From contig JAFGQJ010000302.1 of NCBI GenBank assembly GCA_016935715.1, positions 1 to 14,942 of the forward strand: a stretch of 14,942 nt of DNA, in the 5' to 3' direction. Position numbers and translations under genes: made by a program. This document shows, in pieces, positions 6,968 to 13,908 of this stretch. Source of the DNA: Spirochaetales bacterium. GTDB lineage: Bacteria > Spirochaetota > Spirochaetia > SZUA-6 > DRHE01. The notes under the pieces were generated by a model. That model searched no databases. It was not told where the DNA came from and was given only the letters and a program-made list of their open reading frames with translations. Positions within the stretch are counted from its first letter, which is position 1, and the number at the start of each line of letters is the position of its first letter.

Positions 6968-8440
6968 CTATCCCACCAGATCCTCGAGCTCGTTTACCAC
7001 CCGCGGGTCGAGCTTTCCCAGACTCACCTCTTCCCGCAGAATCCCGATCGCCTTCGCCTTCGGCATGGCCTTGCGGTAGGGCCTCTCGGTTACCAGGGCG
7101 TCGTAGATGTCGACCACGCACATGATCCGCGCCGCCAGGGAAATCTCATCTCCTTTGAGCCCGTCAGGATAGGAAGAGCCGTCCAGCTTCTCGTGATGGT
7201 GGCGGATGACATCCAGGGCCAGTCCGAGGTTCGATTTCATGGGCAGACAGATCCGATATCCGATCTCCGGGTGCGCCTTCATCGCCTCCCACTCATCGGG
7301 CTCCAGTTTTCCGGGTTTGTTGAGGATATCTTCAGAGATGCCGATCTTGCCGACGTCGTGCATGATGGCGCCTTGGCGCAGAGCGAAAATTTCCTTCTTC
7401 GTCATCTGGAGGCGTGTACCCAGCGCTTCAGCCAGGTTCGCCACTCGAAGGGTGTGGCCAAGGGTGTAGTTGTCCTTCGCTTCCACCGCATTGGCCAGAG
7501 AAACCAGGGCGCTCTCCACATTGACCAGGTTTCTGTTCAACTCCCGAATCCGCACCAGAGAGCAGATCCTGGCCAGGAGCTCCTCCCGATTGGCGGGCTT
7601 GGAGATGAAATCATCCGCCCCGGCTTCGATCCCCTTCACCTTGGACTGCCGGTCATCCAGGGCGGTGATCAGGATCACGGGAACAAAGCGGGTGGTCTTT
7701 CCGGCTTTGACGCGTTTGCACACTTCGTAGCCGTCGAGACCCGGCATCATGATGTCGAGCAGCATCAGGTCGATCTCGTTCCTGCCGAGCAGGGTCAGCG
7801 CCTCCTCCCCGCTGTAGGCCTTGAGTACTTCGTATCCCTGCGGAAGCAGGTGTCCCTCCATTAGCTTGACGTTGCGGCGGTCGTCATCCACGACCAGTAC
7901 CCGAGGCTTGTTCTCAGCCGTTTCGGCAGTCAGGCGGGAAAAGAAAAACACCTGCCGGCCCGTCTCGGTTTTCGCCTGCCCGAGAGCTGCGGCGGCTCTG
8001 TTCAGCAGCCCTTCTCTGTCGGCCGCATCGACCGGGAAGGAGGCCATCCCCACCCTCGCGGCGAGCTTCCCCGGGAAGCGCGTCTCCAACGCCTGACGGA
8101 TGCGCTCCCCGGCCACATGGGCGACTTCCACCGATGTCTTCAGCAGCAGTACGGCGAACAGATCCTCTGCGCAGCGGCAGGCCAGATCCACCTCGAAGAT
8201 GTTTTCCTTTATGAGGGGTCCCACCTCCCGAAGCGTTTTTACCTCACCGGTGAAACCATCCAGCTTCAGCAGCGCTATGGTGAAGGGCTCCCCGCTTCGC
8301 TCCGAGCGCCGGAACTCTCTGTCCACTTCCAGCATAAACAGATCCCTCGTGAACAGTCCGGTGATTGGATCGCGATAGATCGTTTCGCTTTTCGACTCCG
8401 AAACCCATTCCAGATATCTCTGCATGCAGTCGCTCCTCAT
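6968..8440 (-). CDS. Degenerate GGDEF - REC - HD-GYP signalling protein
   Basis: This 490-residue protein has three domains. Residues about 20-170 are a GGDEF-like domain (DPITGLFTRDLF, LLKLDGF) whose signature reads AEDLF at 91-95 instead of GGDEF. The inhibitory-site Arg position is Phe82, so cyclase activity is unlikely. Residues about 179-300 are an intact receiver: Asp185/186, phospho-acceptor Asp229 (LLDIMMPGLDG), Lys281. Residues about 310-490 are an HD-GYP phosphodiesterase with His329, HD at 361-362 followed by VGK, His390, HHH at 414-416 and Asp444. The GYP loop reads GSSYP (421-425), with Ser423 where Gly is usual. The predicted role is phosphorylation-controlled c-di-GMP or cGAMP hydrolysis in the cytoplasm. 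ATG 8440 overlaps the kinase stop (ATGA). An alternative ATG at 8425 has a better ribosome site (GAGGAG, 7 nt spacing) and would shorten the protein by five residues. Confidence 0.9.
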   Translation of the reverse strand: MRSDCMQRYLEWVSESKSETIYRDPITGLFTRDLFMLEVDREFRRSERSGEPFTIALLKLDGFTGEVKTLREVGPLIKENIFEVDLACRCAEDLFAVLLLKTSVEVAHVAGERIRQALETRFPGKLAARVGMASFPVDAADREGLLNRAAAALGQAKTETGRQVFFFSRLTAETAENKPRVLVVDDDRRNVKLMEGHLLPQGYEVLKAYSGEEALTLLGRNEIDLMLLDIMMPGLDGYEVCKRVKAGKTTRFVPVILITALDDRQSKVKGIEAGADDFISKPANREELLARICSLVRIRELNRNLVNVESALVSLANAVEAKDNYTLGHTLRVANLAEALGTRLQMTKKEIFALRQGAIMHDVGKIGISEDILNKPGKLEPDEWEAMKAHPEIGYRICLPMKSNLGLALDVIRHHHEKLDGSSYPDGLKGDEISLAARIMCVVDIYDALVTERPYRKAMPKAKAIGILREEVSLGKLDPRVVNELEDLVG

Positions 8441-10245
8441 GCGTCATTTCCTACGGGCAGCTGAAGGACGAAGGTGGTTGTGCGCTGTTTTTCGCTGCAC
8501 CGTGCCCATATGCGGCCGCCCTGCAGTTCCATCAGGCGCCTGGCAAGAGCCAGACCGCTGCCCCGGGCCATGTCCGGATGATCGGAAGAGGATTTAACCT
8601 GTTCGAAGGGCCTGAAGATGTTCTGCTGATCTTCCCGGGAGATGACGACGTCGAAGCAGGTCACCAGGATCTCCAGCTCACCTCTGAGCGGCTGCTCTTC
8701 GCCGTCGAAGCGGATCTTCAGCAGCACCCGCCCGCCATCCGCTGTGAGGGCTACCGCCTTGCTCACGATGTTGAAGAGCGCCTGTTTGAGCTTCCGGACG
8801 TCGAGCAGAAGGGTGTCCGGCAGCTTGTCGGAATCCAGGGTGATGTTGATCCCGTGCTTGACGGCCTTTTCCCGCAGCAGCGTCAGGGTTCCTCCCAGGA
8901 TCTCCGACGGAGAGACGGGATCCCGCTGAATCTCGAGCATTCCCGTTTCTATCTTGGTGATCTCCACGATGTCATTGATCAGCTCCAGCAGGTTTCGCCC
9001 GCTGTCCAGAACGTCCTGCACGTACTCGGCCTGAGTACCGGTCAGCTTTCCGACCTGCTGGTTGACCAGCAGATCGGCAAAACCGATGATTTGATGCAGC
9101 GGCGTGCGCAGCTCGTGGCTCATGTTCGCCAGGAACTCGCTCTTGGCCTGGTTGGCCTCTTCGGCCAGGGATTTTGCTTCAAGAAGCTCCTGCTCGGTCT
9201 GAATCCGCTCGCTGATATCCCGAAGCACCAGGATCTGGCTGATCGGCTGCTCCTGTTTGAACACCCATGAGCGGCGCAGGCTGTAGGTCCGCTGGTTTCC
9301 GGGGATCCGGAGGACCGTCTCTCTTTCCGGTTCGCGGCGGTGCTCCCCGGTCCAGCCGTTCGCCAGGCATCCGTTCGGTATCAGCTCCTTCAGGGTGTCC
9401 CCGACCAGGTTATCGCCGGCATGTTCGAAGATCTGCGCTGCCGCCGCATTCAGGGAAACGATTCTCCCCTCCGGATCGGCAACCAGCACCCCGTCGCTCA
9501 TGTTGTTCACCGCCGTCTCGTATGAGATGGGAATGATGCCGCCGAAATGATAGTAGAAGATGCTCCAGGTGATGATCAGGCCGGTGAGCAGGAATCCGAA
9601 CGGCGTGAAGTCGAATCCATAGAGAAACCTCGTGTTGACTTCCAGCATGTCCATGAAGCTGCTGACCCAGGGGAAGATGATGCCGATGATCAGCACTCCC
9701 GTCTGCCCGCGTTCGGGCTGCTTGGCCCGCAGATAGACGCGAAAGAGCAACACGGTTCCTATCAGGATCAGAAGATACGTGTAGGCGATCGTGAAGTAGT
9801 ACCAGGGGCCCCAGGACCGGTTCAGGATAATGAACGGACCCGAGGTGTTCAGAGAGAGATCATGGACCACCAGGTTGTGCCAGCGGTTGGTGGCCAGGAG
9901 AGCGAGGGTGAGGAGGGGCACGATACCCAGCGGAAGCAGCACCTCCGTGCGCAGCCAGCGCCCCTGTCCGGAATAAGTGGTGACGAAGGCGAACCAGGTG
10001 ACGGAGATGAAGGCCCCGGCGCCGAACTGCAGGTTCTGGGCCAGGATCTTGGGAGTCAGGCGGGTCGCGGTGAGCTCCAGGAGGTAGCCGATCATCCACA
10101 GGCTCAGATCCAACAGCAGCAGACCTGCGAAGCGGCTGCGGGCCGATCCCCCGCGCCAGAGAACGATCCCGCAGGTGAAGGTGACCAGGGCGGCCAGAAA
10201 AACCGGCACGGTGTACGGCGTGAACTGCCAGGGCAGAGTGCTCAT
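8437..10245 (-). CDS. 7TM-PAS sensor histidine kinase with eroded ATP-binding domain
   Basis: This is a 602-residue protein. Residues about 10-235 hold seven hydrophobic segments of the histidine-kinase N-terminal 7TM type. A PAS domain follows (about 242-350, DGVLVADPEGRIVSLNAAAAQIFE), then a short coiled coil (350-368). The HisKA domain has phospho-acceptor His377 (FLANMSHELRTPLH). The HATPase-like domain (about 475-598) is unusual. The N-box reads FNIVSKA, so the Mg-binding second Asn is Lys496. The G1 box, normally DTGIGI, reads CFDVVI (530-535). The G2 loop reads ARGSG (560-564). Flanking segments such as REDQQNIFRPFEQ and LARRLMELQGGRIW are well conserved, so this is not a frameshift. 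The protein may not autophosphorylate in the usual way. It lies 27 nt after the YIP1-like gene and overlaps the HD-GYP gene by 4 nt. ATG 10245 lacks a clear ribosome site. Confidence 0.9.
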   Translation of the reverse strand: MSTLPWQFTPYTVPVFLAALVTFTCGIVLWRGGSARSRFAGLLLLDLSLWMIGYLLELTATRLTPKILAQNLQFGAGAFISVTWFAFVTTYSGQGRWLRTEVLLPLGIVPLLTLALLATNRWHNLVVHDLSLNTSGPFIILNRSWGPWYYFTIAYTYLLILIGTVLLFRVYLRAKQPERGQTGVLIIGIIFPWVSSFMDMLEVNTRFLYGFDFTPFGFLLTGLIITWSIFYYHFGGIIPISYETAVNNMSDGVLVADPEGRIVSLNAAAAQIFEHAGDNLVGDTLKELIPNGCLANGWTGEHRREPERETVLRIPGNQRTYSLRRSWVFKQEQPISQILVLRDISERIQTEQELLEAKSLAEEANQAKSEFLANMSHELRTPLHQIIGFADLLVNQQVGKLTGTQAEYVQDVLDSGRNLLELINDIVEITKIETGMLEIQRDPVSPSEILGGTLTLLREKAVKHGINITLDSDKLPDTLLLDVRKLKQALFNIVSKAVALTADGGRVLLKIRFDGEEQPLRGELEILVTCFDVVISREDQQNIFRPFEQVKSSSDHPDMARGSGLALARRLMELQGGRIWARCSEKQRTTTFVLQLPVGNDA

Positions 10246-10272
10246 CGATTTGGGTGGATTATAGACTTCTGC

Positions 10273-10854
10273 TCAACGAATGAAAAGCGCGGCCAGAGGG
10301 ATGTACACGCCGACCTTCACCAGCACCGCCAGCAGGAGGTAGAGCCGTGGACGGGCTTCCTCCATCTTCGCCAGTCCGATCGTGATGAGGGCGATCTCCC
10401 AAAGGGAGATCAGCGAGTGGATCAGGGGCGTGAACGAGCGCCCGTAAATGTCCAGGGCTATCGAAATCCAGTCCACCAGCCAGGTTGCCGGCATCGGGAT
10501 CAGCAGGCCGAAACCGACTACGTTCAGGATCCAGTCGAAATCGCTGTCCTTGCCCATGCCCCGCAGGATGAGGTGGACCAGGGCGGAGGCCAGCAGCCAG
10601 CAGCCAAGGCCGTACAGGGGAAGGAAGAAGATCTCGGCCGTGTAGTACCGGTCGGTAGCCAGAAAGGTCAGGTAGGAGGGATGAAAAGGCGTTCTGTCGA
10701 GAAGACGGAGAGCCAGGATCGAGGTCACGGCCGTGATCACGAACCGCAGCAGGACGGCCCACAGGCCCCAGTACGGCGCGGGTCGGGGCTGCAGCCTCCT
10801 GAAGGCCGCCGCCGGATTGTACAGTCCCTGAAACCAGATTCGCAGAAAGCTCAT
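10273..10854 (-). CDS. YIP1-like integral membrane protein
   Basis: This 193-residue protein opens MSFLRIWFQGLYNPAAAFRRLQ, a cytoplasmic amphipathic opening typical of bacterial YIP1-domain (PF04893) proteins. It then has about five hydrophobic segments (roughly 28-50, 72-98, 110-133, 144-160, 170-192). No catalytic motif is visible. Bacterial YIP1-like proteins have no settled function; the fold is a multi-pass membrane bundle. As the first gene of the operon, directly ahead of a 7TM sensor kinase, it might help that sensor assemble or sense the membrane, but this is inference from position. A good promoter lies just upstream, with the -10 box only 10 nt from ATG 10854. There is no Shine-Dalgarno sequence before this ATG. 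Confidence 0.72.
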   Translation of the reverse strand: MSFLRIWFQGLYNPAAAFRRLQPRPAPYWGLWAVLLRFVITAVTSILALRLLDRTPFHPSYLTFLATDRYYTAEIFFLPLYGLGCWLLASALVHLILRGMGKDSDFDWILNVVGFGLLIPMPATWLVDWISIALDIYGRSFTPLIHSLISLWEIALITIGLAKMEEARPRLYLLLAVLVKVGVYIPLAALFIR

Positions 10855-10864
10855 CGACTACATC

Positions 10865-10892
10865 AGTATAAAACAGACCGCGGTTCGGTCAA
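10865..10892 (-). promoter_or_regulatory. Promoter of the minus-strand signalling operon
   Basis: On the minus strand TTGACC (10892-10887; 5/6) and TATACT (10870-10865; 5/6) are separated by 16 nt. The -10 box ends 10 nt before ATG 10854, predicting a 3-5 nt leader. A 5-5-5 dyad, GACCG-CGGTT-CGGTC (10876-10890), fills the spacer and part of the -35 box and could be a repressor or activator site. Confidence 0.6.
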
Positions 10893-10917
10893 GGGCAGCG
10901 ATTCCCGCCGGGCGGCT

Positions 10918-10951
10918 TTGACACGGCCGGACGCCTTTGTTGACAGGCCGG
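10918..10951 (+). repeat. Tandem direct repeat TTGACA-(C)-GGCCGG, 22-bp period
   Basis: TTGACACGGCCGG (10918-10930) and TTGACAGGCCGG (10940-10951) differ by one inserted base. They start 22 bp apart, about two helical turns. The second copy supplies the -35 box of the plus-strand promoter. The first has no matching -10 box, so it may be a binding site or a duplication remnant. Confidence 0.5.
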
Positions 10952-10968
10952 GGGGAAATGTTTATCCT
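10940..10968 (+). promoter_or_regulatory. Promoter of the TIGR04076-like / aldo-keto reductase operon
   Basis: A perfect TTGACA (10940-10945) is followed after 17 nt by TATCCT (10963-10968; 4/6). Eight nt separate the -10 box from ATG 10977, so the message should start at or next to the ATG. There is no Shine-Dalgarno sequence in those 8 nt, which fits leaderless initiation. Confidence 0.6.
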
Positions 10969-10976
10969 CCCCGTCT

Positions 10977-11354
10977 ATGGCAAGCAAGAAGGATACGTTC
11001 GTTCTTTACGACCTGAAGGTCGAGACCCTGGAGGGCAGCCGCCCCTTCGTCTGCAGCCACCGCGCCGGCGATTCCTTCCTCGTGGTCGGCGAAAACCTCG
11101 TATTCCCGGAGGGGGGTTCGTTTTCCATGTATTCCCTGAGCGCGCTCCTGCCGCTGCTGCCGGCGAAGCAGAGGCCGACCGACCCGAACGATTGGATGAC
11201 CACGGACGCGGAGATCGCCTGCCCCGATCCCAATTGCGGAGCGCTTTTCCGCGTCACCCGCGTGGGCAGGCGCACGTTTTCTCATGCCGAGGCCACGGCG
11301 GTCCCGCTCCAGCGCCCTGCGGCGAAAGAGTCAGGGGGAGACAGCCACCCGTGA
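10977..11354 (+). CDS. TIGR04076-like small protein of unknown function
   Basis: This is a 125-residue soluble protein. It resembles, from memory, the uncharacterised TIGR04076 family: YDLKVETLEG at the start, a central SALLPLLPAKQRPTDPNDWM block, and CPDPNCGALFRVTR near the end. Cys26 with His28 (FVCSH) and Cys82 and Cys87 (CPDPNCG) could form a metal site; this is inference. No signal peptide or membrane segment is seen, and the last 20 residues look disordered. It overlaps the aldo/keto reductase gene by 4 nt (GTGA), which argues for coupled translation and a shared pathway. The start at ATG 10977 is set by the promoter only 8 nt upstream. The biochemical role is unknown. Confidence 0.75.
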   Translation: MASKKDTFVLYDLKVETLEGSRPFVCSHRAGDSFLVVGENLVFPEGGSFSMYSLSALLPLLPAKQRPTDPNDWMTTDAEIACPDPNCGALFRVTRVGRRTFSHAEATAVPLQRPAAKESGGDSHP

Positions 11355-12406
11355 AACAGCCGGTGGAACGTTTCACTCTTGCCCCCGGCTACAGCGTCTC
11401 GCGGATCATCAACGGAGGCTGGCAGCTTTCGGCCGGCCACTGGCTCAAAGGCACGATCGACCGCGAGGCGGCCCTCGGCGCAATGGCCGAAGCGGTGGAG
11501 GCCGGATTCACGACCTTCGACTGCGCCGACATCTACACGGGCGTCGAGGAGCTGATCGGCGAGCTGATCCGCCGCCGCCGGGCGGAAGGCCGTCCCGCCG
11601 GGGAGATCCAGGTGCACACCAAGCTCGTGCCCGACCGCTCCGACCTCCCCCGCGTGGACCGCCGCTACGTGACGGCGATCGTCGACCGCTCCCTGCAGAG
11701 GCTCGGCGTGGAGCGCCTGGACCTGGTGCAGTTCCACTGGTGGGACTACGATGTGCCCGGCTGCAGCGAAGCGGCACTGGCCCTCGACGAGCTGCGCGCC
11801 GCCGGCAAGGTGCGTCTGGTCGGTCTCACCAATTTCGACACCGAGCACCTCCGGCTCATCCTGGACGCTGGTGTGTCCGTCGCCTCCATCCAGGTGCAGT
11901 ATTCCCTCCTCGACCGCAGGAGCGAGCACGGCCTGCTCGAGCTCTGCCGCCGGCGCGGTGTCGGGCTGTTTTGCTACGGTTCACTGGCCGGCGGTTTCAT
12001 TTCGGACAGGTGGCTGGGAAAGCCGGCGCCCTCCGACCCGGACAACCGTTCGCTGGTGAAGTACCGTCTGATCATAGAGGAGCTCGGCGGCTGGGAAGCG
12101 TTCCAGGAGCTGCTCCGGGAACTGGCCGCGATCGCGGCGCGCCACGGGGTTTCCTCGAGCGCAGTGGCGATCCGGTGGGCGCTCGACCGCCCCGGCGTGG
12201 CCGGTGTGATCGTGGGCACCCGCTCCAGCCGCCACATCGCCGCCAACCGTGACGTGTTTGCCTTGAATCTGGAGGAGGCCGACCGCAGAGATCTGGATGC
12301 ATGGCTGCAGCGCCATCCCGGCCCCCCGGGTGAACCCTTCGGCCTGGAGCGCGTTGAGGGCGGTCCGCATGCCTCGATCATGAAGACCGAGTTGAACAGG
12401 GAATAG
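11351..12406 (+). CDS. Aldo/keto reductase family oxidoreductase
   Basis: This 351-residue protein is a TIM-barrel NAD(P)H-dependent oxidoreductase of the aldo/keto reductase family (PF00248). The catalytic tetrad is complete: Asp57 and Tyr62 (FDCADIYTG), Lys91 (VHTKL) and His129 (VQFHWWDY). Also seen are LVGLTNFDTEHL, IQVQYSLLDRR, a long loop around 220-240 and the cofactor-binding end GVIVGTRSSRHIAANRDVF. The C-terminus continues past the barrel to FGLERVEGG and IMKTELN. The start is GTG 11351, overlapping the upstream stop, with GGGGAG ten nt before it. The frame is open back to 10937, but that part is a shadow of the TIGR04076-like gene. The substrate cannot be read from sequence; the pairing with the small Cys-containing protein may be informative. 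Confidence 0.92.
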   Translation: MKQPVERFTLAPGYSVSRIINGGWQLSAGHWLKGTIDREAALGAMAEAVEAGFTTFDCADIYTGVEELIGELIRRRRAEGRPAGEIQVHTKLVPDRSDLPRVDRRYVTAIVDRSLQRLGVERLDLVQFHWWDYDVPGCSEAALALDELRAAGKVRLVGLTNFDTEHLRLILDAGVSVASIQVQYSLLDRRSEHGLLELCRRRGVGLFCYGSLAGGFISDRWLGKPAPSDPDNRSLVKYRLIIEELGGWEAFQELLRELAAIAARHGVSSSAVAIRWALDRPGVAGVIVGTRSSRHIAANRDVFALNLEEADRRDLDAWLQRHPGPPGEPFGLERVEGGPHASIMKTELNRE

Positions 12407-12420
12407 GCGGAAGCACAGCG

Positions 12421-12439
12421 GGCGGCGCTACAGGCCGCC
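12421..12439. terminator. GC-rich hairpin at the convergent AKR/livF junction
   Basis: GGCGGC (12421-12426) pairs with GCCGCC (12434-12439) around a 7-nt loop that contains the livF stop codon. The AKR gene ends 15 nt before the stem. There is no T-tract, so a bidirectional terminator is possible but not secure. Confidence 0.3.
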
Positions 12440-13141
12440 GAGATACGCGGAGCGCACGGCGGAGTCCTGCAGCAGTGCCTGCCCGGTTCCCGAGAGCACG
12501 ATCGAGCCGACCTCGAGCACGTAGGCGCGATTCGCCGTTGACAGCGCCATCCGCGCGTTCTGCTCGACGAGCAGGATCGTCACGCCGCGGCGGTTCAGTC
12601 CGGCCACCACCTGGAACACCGATGCAACCAGATTGGGCGCGAGGCCCAGCGAAGGCTCGTCCAGCATCAGCAGCCGCGGTTTGGCCATGAGTGCGCGCCC
12701 GAGCGCCAGCATCTGCTGTTCGCCCCCTGATAGGGTGCGCGCCTGCTGCCGCCGCCGCTCCGCCAGGCGCGGGAACAGGGCGTAGACCTCGGCTGCGTCC
12801 TCCCTGATTGCCCGGCGGCTGCTCTGCCTGGGGGCTCCCACCAGAAGGTTTTCCTGGACCGTCAGCCTGCCGAAAACCTGCCTGCCCTCGGGGCAGTGGA
12901 TCAGATGCCGCTCCACGATGGCACGGGGCTCGCTGCGCGTGATCTCTTCGCCGCCGAAGACGATGCGCCCGCCGCCGTGCGGCAGCAGGCCCGAAAGCGC
13001 TCGCAGCGTCGTCGATTTGCCCGCCCCGTTGGCGCCGATAAGTGCGACGATCTCGCCCTCCTCCACCGTGAGGCTCACCCCCCTGAGCGCGCGGTGCTCG
13101 CCGTAGCTCACGGAGAGCTCATCAACCTGCAGGAGCGGCAT
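12428..13141 (-). CDS. livF: Branched-chain amino acid type ABC transporter ATP-binding protein LivF
   Basis: This 237-residue ABC ATPase has Walker A GANGAGKST (36-44), the LivF-type Q-loop region HCPEGRQVFGRLTVQENL, signature LSGGE (137-141), Walker B LLMLDEPSLGLAP (Asp161, Glu162) and a switch position reading VEQN (Gln194 where many ABC proteins have His), a common LivF feature. It pairs with LivG to power the LivHM permease for leucine/isoleucine/valine-type or related substrates such as amides and urea. The ATG at 13141 has a strong GGAGG-rich ribosome site inside the end of livG, which it overlaps by 20 nt. It is the last gene of the liv operon in this window. No binding protein (LivJ/K) is visible; it would lie outside or upstream of livH. 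Confidence 0.96.
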   Translation of the reverse strand: MPLLQVDELSVSYGEHRALRGVSLTVEEGEIVALIGANGAGKSTTLRALSGLLPHGGGRIVFGGEEITRSEPRAIVERHLIHCPEGRQVFGRLTVQENLLVGAPRQSSRRAIREDAAEVYALFPRLAERRRQQARTLSGGEQQMLALGRALMAKPRLLMLDEPSLGLAPNLVASVFQVVAGLNRRGVTILLVEQNARMALSTANRAYVLEVGSIVLSGTGQALLQDSAVRSAYLGGL

Positions 13142-13907
13142 CAGGCTCCTCCTCTCCGAGGTACGATGCGATCACGGCGCGGTCGGCCTTCACCTGGGAG
13201 GGCGTGCCTTCCGCGATCTTGCGGCCGTGATCCAGCACGGCTATGCGTTCGGATATACCCATGACCATGCGCATGTCGTGCTCGATGAGCAGCACGGTCC
13301 TGCCGGTGTCGCGGATCCTGCGCACCAGTGCCATCAGTCTTTCGGTTTCAGACGCGTTGAGACCGGCCGCAGGCTCGTCGAGCAGCACGAGCGCCGGCTC
13401 CGTGGCCAGCGCCCGCGCGATCTCCACCGCCTTCTGCTCGCCGTAGGCCAGATGGCGCGCGACCACCGATTCGCGGCCGTCCAGACCGACGAACCGGATC
13501 AGCTCCCTGGCGCGCTGCTCCGCCTCTCTCTCTTCCCGCCGCGCCACCTTTGAGTTCAGCACGCTCGCAAACAGGCCCGTGGTGGTGCGCACGATTCGGC
13601 CCGACATGATGTTCTGCAGAACGGTGAACGCCGGGAAGATGCGCACGTTCTGCCAGGTCCGTGCCACCCCCAGCGCCACGATGCGGTGCTGCGGCAGCCC
13701 GTCGATGCGCCCGCCGTGAAAGCTGACCTTCCCGCCGGCCAGCGGTACGAAGGCGGCCACCGCGTTGAACAGCGTCGTCTTGCCCGCCCCGTTGGGGCCG
13801 ATCACCGAAAAGATCTCGCCCTCGCGCACGCTCAGGCTTACCTCATCGACTGCCTTCAGGCCGCCGAAGCGGACTTCGATCTGATCGAGCTCGAGGATCG
13901 GCGTCAT
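13122..13907 (-). CDS. livG: Branched-chain amino acid type ABC transporter ATP-binding protein LivG
   Basis: This 261-residue ABC ATPase has Walker A GPNGAGKTT (37-45), Q-loop Gln86 in the LivG-typical ARTWQNVRIFP, signature LAYGEQ (153-158, the usual LivG variant of LSGGQ), Walker B LVLLDEPAAGLN and switch His210 (LLIEHD). The longer insert around 100-130 is typical of LivG relative to LivF. It forms the ATPase heterodimer with LivF on the inner face of the membrane. It begins one nt after the livM stop and ends overlapping livF by 20 nt, so the three genes are tightly coupled. The ribosome site before ATG 13907 is only moderate (GGGAAG). Confidence 0.96.
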   Translation of the reverse strand: MTPILELDQIEVRFGGLKAVDEVSLSVREGEIFSVIGPNGAGKTTLFNAVAAFVPLAGGKVSFHGGRIDGLPQHRIVALGVARTWQNVRIFPAFTVLQNIMSGRIVRTTTGLFASVLNSKVARREEREAEQRARELIRFVGLDGRESVVARHLAYGEQKAVEIARALATEPALVLLDEPAAGLNASETERLMALVRRIRDTGRTVLLIEHDMRMVMGISERIAVLDHGRKIAEGTPSQVKADRAVIASYLGEEEPDAAPAG

Positions 13908-13908
13908 C

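Noticed and set aside
6945..7121. N-terminal extension of the stand-alone receiver
   Set aside because: It overlaps the HD-GYP C-terminus and is Arg/Gly-rich without homology; the receiver fold begins just after the GTG 6944 / ATG 6926.
8620..8780. Frameshift or pseudogene explanation for the eroded kinase motifs
   Set aside because: The reading frame is continuous and the residues on both sides of each lost motif are strongly conserved, which points to substitution and not to a frameshift.
9547..11016. A 489-codon plus-strand open frame opposite the kinase and YIP1-like genes
   Set aside because: Its product is a low-complexity run rich in Gln, Asp, Gly and Arg with no recognisable motif, and it lies antisense to well-supported genes. 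Long antisense frames are expected in GC-rich coding DNA.
10937..11350. In-frame upstream extension of the aldo/keto reductase, which would give a fusion protein
   Set aside because: It is a shadow of the TIGR04076-like gene and begins inside the promoter. The GTG at 11351 has a ribosome site and a GTGA overlap.
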